This document shows positions 6,109 through 7,681 of a stretch of 7,681 bases of DNA, in pieces (the stretch's first letter is position 1; each line of letters begins with the position of its first letter). Under the pieces are notes generated by a model, which searched no databases, was not told where the DNA came from, and saw nothing but the letters and a program-made list of their open reading frames with translations. The position numbers and the translations under genes are program-made. Source of the stretch: Clostridiales bacterium (GTDB lineage: Bacteria; Bacillota; Clostridia; Christensenellales; Aristaeellaceae); contig DXVG01000080.1 in NCBI GenBank assembly GCA_019409045.1, positions 1 to 7,681 on the forward strand. Reading direction: 5' to 3'.

Positions 6109-6137
6109 ATTATAGCACGGGCGGCGGGGCCGGGCAA
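6109..6137 (-). promoter_or_regulatory. Promoter of the XRE-PHP-HD operon
   Basis: Read leftward, the -35 is TTGCCC (6132-6137), the spacer is 17 bp and the -10 is TATAAT (6109-6114), preceded by TGC (an extended -10). The expected start is near 6102, giving an untranslated leader of about 18 nt that carries just the ribosome site. No obvious dyad overlaps the hexamers, so an XRE operator is not evident here. Confidence 0.75.
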
Positions 6138-6161
6138 GCACAATCCGCGACAGGGCCCCGC

Positions 6162-6194
6162 GGCCGGGCGTTTTTTGCCCGAAAACCGGCCCGG
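6162..6194. other. GC-rich nested inverted repeats in the divergent intergenic region
   Basis: The stretch offers several alternative pairings: CGGGC (6165-6169) with GCCCG (6177-6181), CCGGGC (6164-6169) with GCCCGG (6189-6194), and GGCCGG (6162-6167) with CCGGCC (6186-6191). A T6 run at 6171-6176 lies in the inner loop. It lies upstream of both divergent promoters and so in no predicted transcript. It may be a binding site or topological element; function unknown. Confidence 0.35.
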
Positions 6195-6197
6195 AAT

Positions 6198-6217
6198 CGT
6201 CACACAAAACGTTACAC
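6198..6217. repeat. Direct repeat CGTCACAC / CGTTACAC, possible activator site
   Basis: CGTCACAC (6198-6205) and CGTTACAC (6210-6217) are 12 bp apart, start to start. They lie about 54-73 bp upstream of the predicted start of the exported-protein promoter, which has no good -35. Paired direct repeats in this position are typical of activator sites such as those of response regulators. This is a weak inference. Confidence 0.35.
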
Positions 6218-6255
6218 TCTGTTCATGGAATGACCACGCGAAAAGGCGATCGGCG

Positions 6256-6264
6256 TGCTATACT
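6256..6264 (+). promoter_or_regulatory. Extended -10 promoter of the exported-protein genes
   Basis: TGC-TATACT (6256-6264) is an extended -10. The hexamer 17 bp upstream (6236-6241) does not resemble TTGACA, so the promoter is either extended -10 driven or needs an activator. The start would be near 6271, 24 nt before ATG 6295. Confidence 0.55.
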
Positions 6265-6280
6265 TGCACCGTGCTCCGGA

Positions 6281-6288
6281 AAGGAGGG
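6281..6288 (+). promoter_or_regulatory. Ribosome binding site deciding the start at 6295
   Basis: AAGGAGGG ends directly before an ATG at 6289, too close for initiation, and 6 nt before the ATG at 6295, which is ideal. Confidence 0.65.
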
Positions 6289-6294
6289 ATGCGC

Positions 6295-6777
6295 ATGGAA
6301 AACGCTCGCAGAGGCATGGCGCTGCTGCTCGCACTCGCGCTCGCGTGCGGCGGCGCGCTGGCGCAGGAGGCGGTCAACCCGCGCGTGGAGATGGAATCCG
6401 CCGCGGATGTGCTCGCCGCGCTCGGCTTTGCCGTGGAGGCGCCGGAGGGCGCGGAGGCGAGCTACGCCGTCATCGGCGGCGCGACCGGCGAGGCGACCTT
6501 CTCCGCAGGCGGGCTTGCCTGCACGCTGCGCGCCTCGCGCACACAGGACGACATCTCCGGGCTGTTTATGGAGATGAGCGAACCCACCGAGCAGGAGCGC
6601 CCCACGGGGGAGGAAGCAGTAACCGTCGCCCACCGCGCGACGGACGAAAACGGCGGCTATGACGTCTATACCTGGTTTGTGGACGACGTGCAGTACTGCC
6701 TGGTACTCCACGGCGAGGCCGACGCCGCAGTCGCCGAACAGACGCTTCAGGGCGTGATCGAGGCCTGCGCGGGCTGA
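6295..6777 (+). CDS. Small exported protein, DUF4367-like
   Basis: 160 aa, function unknown. Signal peptide: MENARR, hydrophobic residues 8-18, probable cut at ALA-Q (23/24). C18 is preceded by LALA, not a good lipobox, so a lipoprotein is less likely. The mature part follows a pattern I associate with DUF4367-like domains in Firmicutes: NPRVEMESAADVLAALGF (28-45), a strand pair around YAVIGGATGEATFSAG (57-72), TLRASRTQDDISG (77-89) with the conserved DISG turn, and a closing strand pair WFVDDVQYCLVL followed by a C-terminal helix. Such domains occur at the C-terminus of anti-sigma-like membrane proteins and as free exported proteins. No membrane or catalytic element is seen. It is followed after 71 bp by another exported-protein gene, probably co-expressed. 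Confidence 0.75.
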   Translation: MENARRGMALLLALALACGGALAQEAVNPRVEMESAADVLAALGFAVEAPEGAEASYAVIGGATGEATFSAGGLACTLRASRTQDDISGLFMEMSEPTEQERPTGEEAVTVAHRATDENGGYDVYTWFVDDVQYCLVLHGEADAAVAEQTLQGVIEACAG

Positions 6778-6821
6778 CGCGCCGCGCGGCCGCCCCGCGG
6801 CGTGTGCCCCGGGGACGCACA
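6778..6821 (+). other. Hairpins between the two exported-protein genes
   Basis: Directly after the TGA, CGCCGCG (6780-6786) pairs with CGCGGCG (6796-6802). One G-U and one C-G pair extend it to 9 bp (6778-6804). A second stem, TGTGC (6803-6807) with GCACA (6817-6821), overlaps it by two bases. No U tract follows, so termination is unlikely. It may be an mRNA stability or processing element separating the expression of the two genes. Confidence 0.4.
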
Positions 6822-6848
6822 TTGTACGCAAGATAAGGAGGAATACCG

Positions 6849-7568
6849 ATGAAAAAACTGCTTGCCATGCTTTTGACGCTTGCCATGTTCTGCGGCGCGG
6901 CGCTCGCGGAGACGGACGAGACCGCGCAGACCGACGCGCAGACGCGCCAGCGCGATATAACCGTGGAGGGCGTGACCGAGACCATCAACGAGACGCTCTA
7001 CGCCTCCACGGCGGGCTACAGCTTCTGGCTGCAGGATGGATGGAGCCTGACGTATGATACAGCCGCGACCGATGACACGGCCACGACCGATGACACGGCG
7101 GCGACCGACGACGCGGCGGCGACCGACGACGCGGCGGCGACCGACGACGCGGCGACGACCGACGATGCGGCCGCGGACGTCTCCTATCCCGCGGAGGTGT
7201 TCGTCCCCGCGGATAACGCCGACGTCTCCCTGACCATACAGCCCTCCGCCAGCCTGACCGCCGACGACGCAGACACCTCCCTCCAGGAGGCCGCCTACAC
7301 CGACGACGCGGACACCTCCCTCCAGGAGGCCGCCTACACCGACGACGCGGAGGCCACCGTGGGCGAGATCCAGACCTTCACGCTCGATAACGGCCTGGAG
7401 GCCAAGAGCATCGAAGTCCTCTCCGGCGGCGTGGTCTATTGCTACTACTTCGTCCCCGGCGCGATGCTCACGCTGTGCGTGACCGCGCAGTTCCCCGAGG
7501 AGGCCACCGAGGGCTACGGCGCGCGCATGGACGAGATGGTCCGAAGCGTGGAGTTCTCCGTGTGGTAA
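6849..7568 (+). CDS. Exported protein with acidic tandem repeats inserted in its domain
   Basis: 239 aa, function unknown. ATG 6849 has AAGGAGG (6835-6841) 7 nt upstream and a clear signal peptide (MKKLL, hydrophobic to residue 19, cut at ALA-E 20/21). The mature protein has a short acidic/Gln-rich N-terminus, then LYASTAGYSFWLQDGWSLTYD (about 50-70), six copies of a hexapeptide [AT]TDD[AT]A (73-108), PAEVFVPADNADVSLTIQ (about 112-130), two copies of DDADTSLQEAAYT (139-164), and a C-terminal part ending in FPEEATEGYGARMDEMVRSVEF. Without the repeats, the segments look like a small PsbP/DUF1795-like alpha-beta domain known in exported Firmicutes proteins (a resemblance, not proven). The repeats would sit in surface loops. 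The pI should be very low. It probably shares the promoter of the preceding gene. Confidence 0.78.
   Translation: MKKLLAMLLTLAMFCGAALAETDETAQTDAQTRQRDITVEGVTETINETLYASTAGYSFWLQDGWSLTYDTAATDDTATTDDTAATDDAAATDDAAATDDAATTDDAAADVSYPAEVFVPADNADVSLTIQPSASLTADDADTSLQEAAYTDDADTSLQEAAYTDDAEATVGEIQTFTLDNGLEAKSIEVLSGGVVYCYYFVPGAMLTLCVTAQFPEEATEGYGARMDEMVRSVEFSVW
7065..7172 (+). repeat. Six 18-bp tandem repeats encoding [AT]TDD[AT]A
   Basis: Units start at 7065, 7083, 7101, 7119, 7137 and 7155. The consensus is GCG ACC GAC GAC GCG GCG. Units 3, 4 and 5 are identical; the outer units differ by a few bases. Being a multiple of three, copy-number change keeps the reading frame and only lengthens an acidic, threonine-rich, disordered linker. 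Confidence 0.93.
7263..7351 (+). repeat. 39-bp tandem duplication encoding DDADTSLQEAAYT
   Basis: Copy 1 (7263-7301) and copy 2 (7302-7340) differ at one base, a synonymous GCA/GCG change. An 11-base partial third copy (7341-7351, GACGACGCGGA) follows. The near identity points to recent duplication by slippage or recombination, in frame. Confidence 0.92.
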
Positions 7569-7592
7569 GCCCGCGCGACATCCCATCCCCCC

Positions 7593-7626
7593 AAAAAACG
7601 GCTTGCGAAGCATGGCTTCGCAAGCC
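7593..7626 (-). terminator. Strong leftward terminator-like hairpin (12-3-12)
   Basis: GGCTTGCGAAGC (7600-7611), loop ATG, GCTTCGCAAGCC (7615-7626) is a perfect 12-bp stem. Read leftward it is followed by G and six T (7598-7593), the form of an intrinsic terminator for transcription arriving from the right. Read rightward it has no U tract, so it is at best a weak end for the gene stopping at 7568. It implies a leftward transcript from beyond the window. Confidence 0.7.
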
Positions 7627-7653
7627 CAGTATGTTGACAAAGTCAACAGACTG
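7627..7653. repeat. Second abutting 12-3-12 inverted repeat
   Basis: CAGTATGTTGAC (7627-7638), spacer AAA, GTCAACAGACTG (7642-7653) pairs at 11 of 12 positions, with a perfect inner core of 7-bp arms. It begins on the very next base after the previous hairpin and has the same 27-bp size. A weaker stem, GGGC (7657-7660) with GCCC (7670-7673), follows. It may be a protein-binding site, part of a composite intergenic repeat, or part of a terminator block. Confidence 0.6.
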
Positions 7654-7681
7654 GCAGGGCGTTGAGAAAGCCCGCAAGACA
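7643..7681 (-). CDS. Possible C-terminal end of a leftward gene entering from the right
   Basis: One leftward frame is open from the window edge to a TGA at 7645-7643 (CLAGFLNALPVC). The terminator-like hairpin follows 17 nt later, as expected behind a gene. Only 12 codons are visible and other frames are also open, so this is a weak suggestion resting on the terminator's direction. Confidence 0.2.
   Translation of the reverse strand, partial: CLAGFLNALPVC

Noticed and set aside
6156..6176. GC-rich hairpin followed by T6 resembling a + strand terminator
   Set aside because: The stem before the T run is only 4 bp (CCCG/CGGG), and no rightward gene precedes it. It lies upstream of both divergent promoters.
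5185..6294. Long upstream extension of the exported-protein frame on the + strand
   Set aside because: The frame is open through the antisense of the PHP and XRE genes, but a strong ribosome site and signal peptide place the real start at 6295.
7065..7172. Tandem 18-bp units considered as a CRISPR-like array
   Set aside because: There are no spacers. The units are contiguous, in frame and encode a low-complexity segment.
6747..7646. Leftward frame with a striking RRRVVG/GRVIGRG repeat protein
   Set aside because: The repeats are the antisense of the [AT]TDD[AT]A array. It has no ribosome site, and the + strand gene has a signal peptide and good site.
7634..7662. TTGACA at 7634-7639 as a -35 box of a rightward promoter
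   Set aside because: No -10-like hexamer occurs at 16-18 bp. The motif is part of the second inverted repeat.
7468..7677. Leftward open frame through the terminal hairpins, starting at TTG
   Set aside because: It reads straight through the terminator-like stem and its U tract into the antisense of the exported-protein gene, with no motif.

Overview
The window is GC-rich, gene-dense bacterial DNA. The strong AGGAGG-type ribosome binding sites, short divergent promoters, leaderless-type secreted proteins of unknown function and the PHP/HD/XRE gene set fit a high-GC member of the Firmicutes, probably an uncultured or gut Clostridia lineage. Nothing here fixes the genus, and the placement is inference from style and family content.

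Layout, left to right. (1) The 3' end of an AraC-type activator (+) runs into, and overlaps by 34 bp tail to tail, a leftward gene for a secreted DUF4097-type beta-repeat protein. (2) That secreted-protein gene is divergent from a MerR-family regulator of the BmrR/TipA type (+). The 102 bp between them holds a leftward promoter with the 19-bp spacer and internal dyad that are the signature of MerR-controlled promoters, so the regulator very probably controls the secreted protein. (3) MerR ends 3 bp from the end of a leftward two-gene operon: a CPA2-type cation/proton antiporter followed, with a 4-bp start/stop overlap, by a TetR-family repressor. The operon promoter carries a clean inverted repeat inside its -35/-10 spacer, a likely autoregulatory TetR operator. 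(4) Next is a complete leftward three-gene operon: an XRE-type regulator whose C-terminal domain looks like a LexA/S24 fold without its catalytic serine, a PHP-domain phosphoesterase, and an HD-domain phosphohydrolase. It has a near-consensus promoter at its head and an intrinsic terminator at its tail. (5) Divergent from it are two rightward genes for small exported proteins. The second carries an acidic hexapeptide repeat array and a nearly exact 39-bp duplication. (6) The right end holds two abutting 27-bp hairpins, each built as 12-3-12, and a possible third, resembling a composite intergenic repeat or a leftward terminator block.

There is no tRNA, rRNA, CRISPR array or recognisable insertion sequence. 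The window is dominated by regulators paired with their likely targets: MerR with the DUF4097 protein, TetR with the antiporter, and XRE with the PHP and HD enzymes. I see no convincing defence or mobile system. The most unusual items are the MerR promoter pair with its cysteine-rich sensor domain, the pseudo-S24 regulator operon, the repeat-bearing exported protein and the tandem hairpins.
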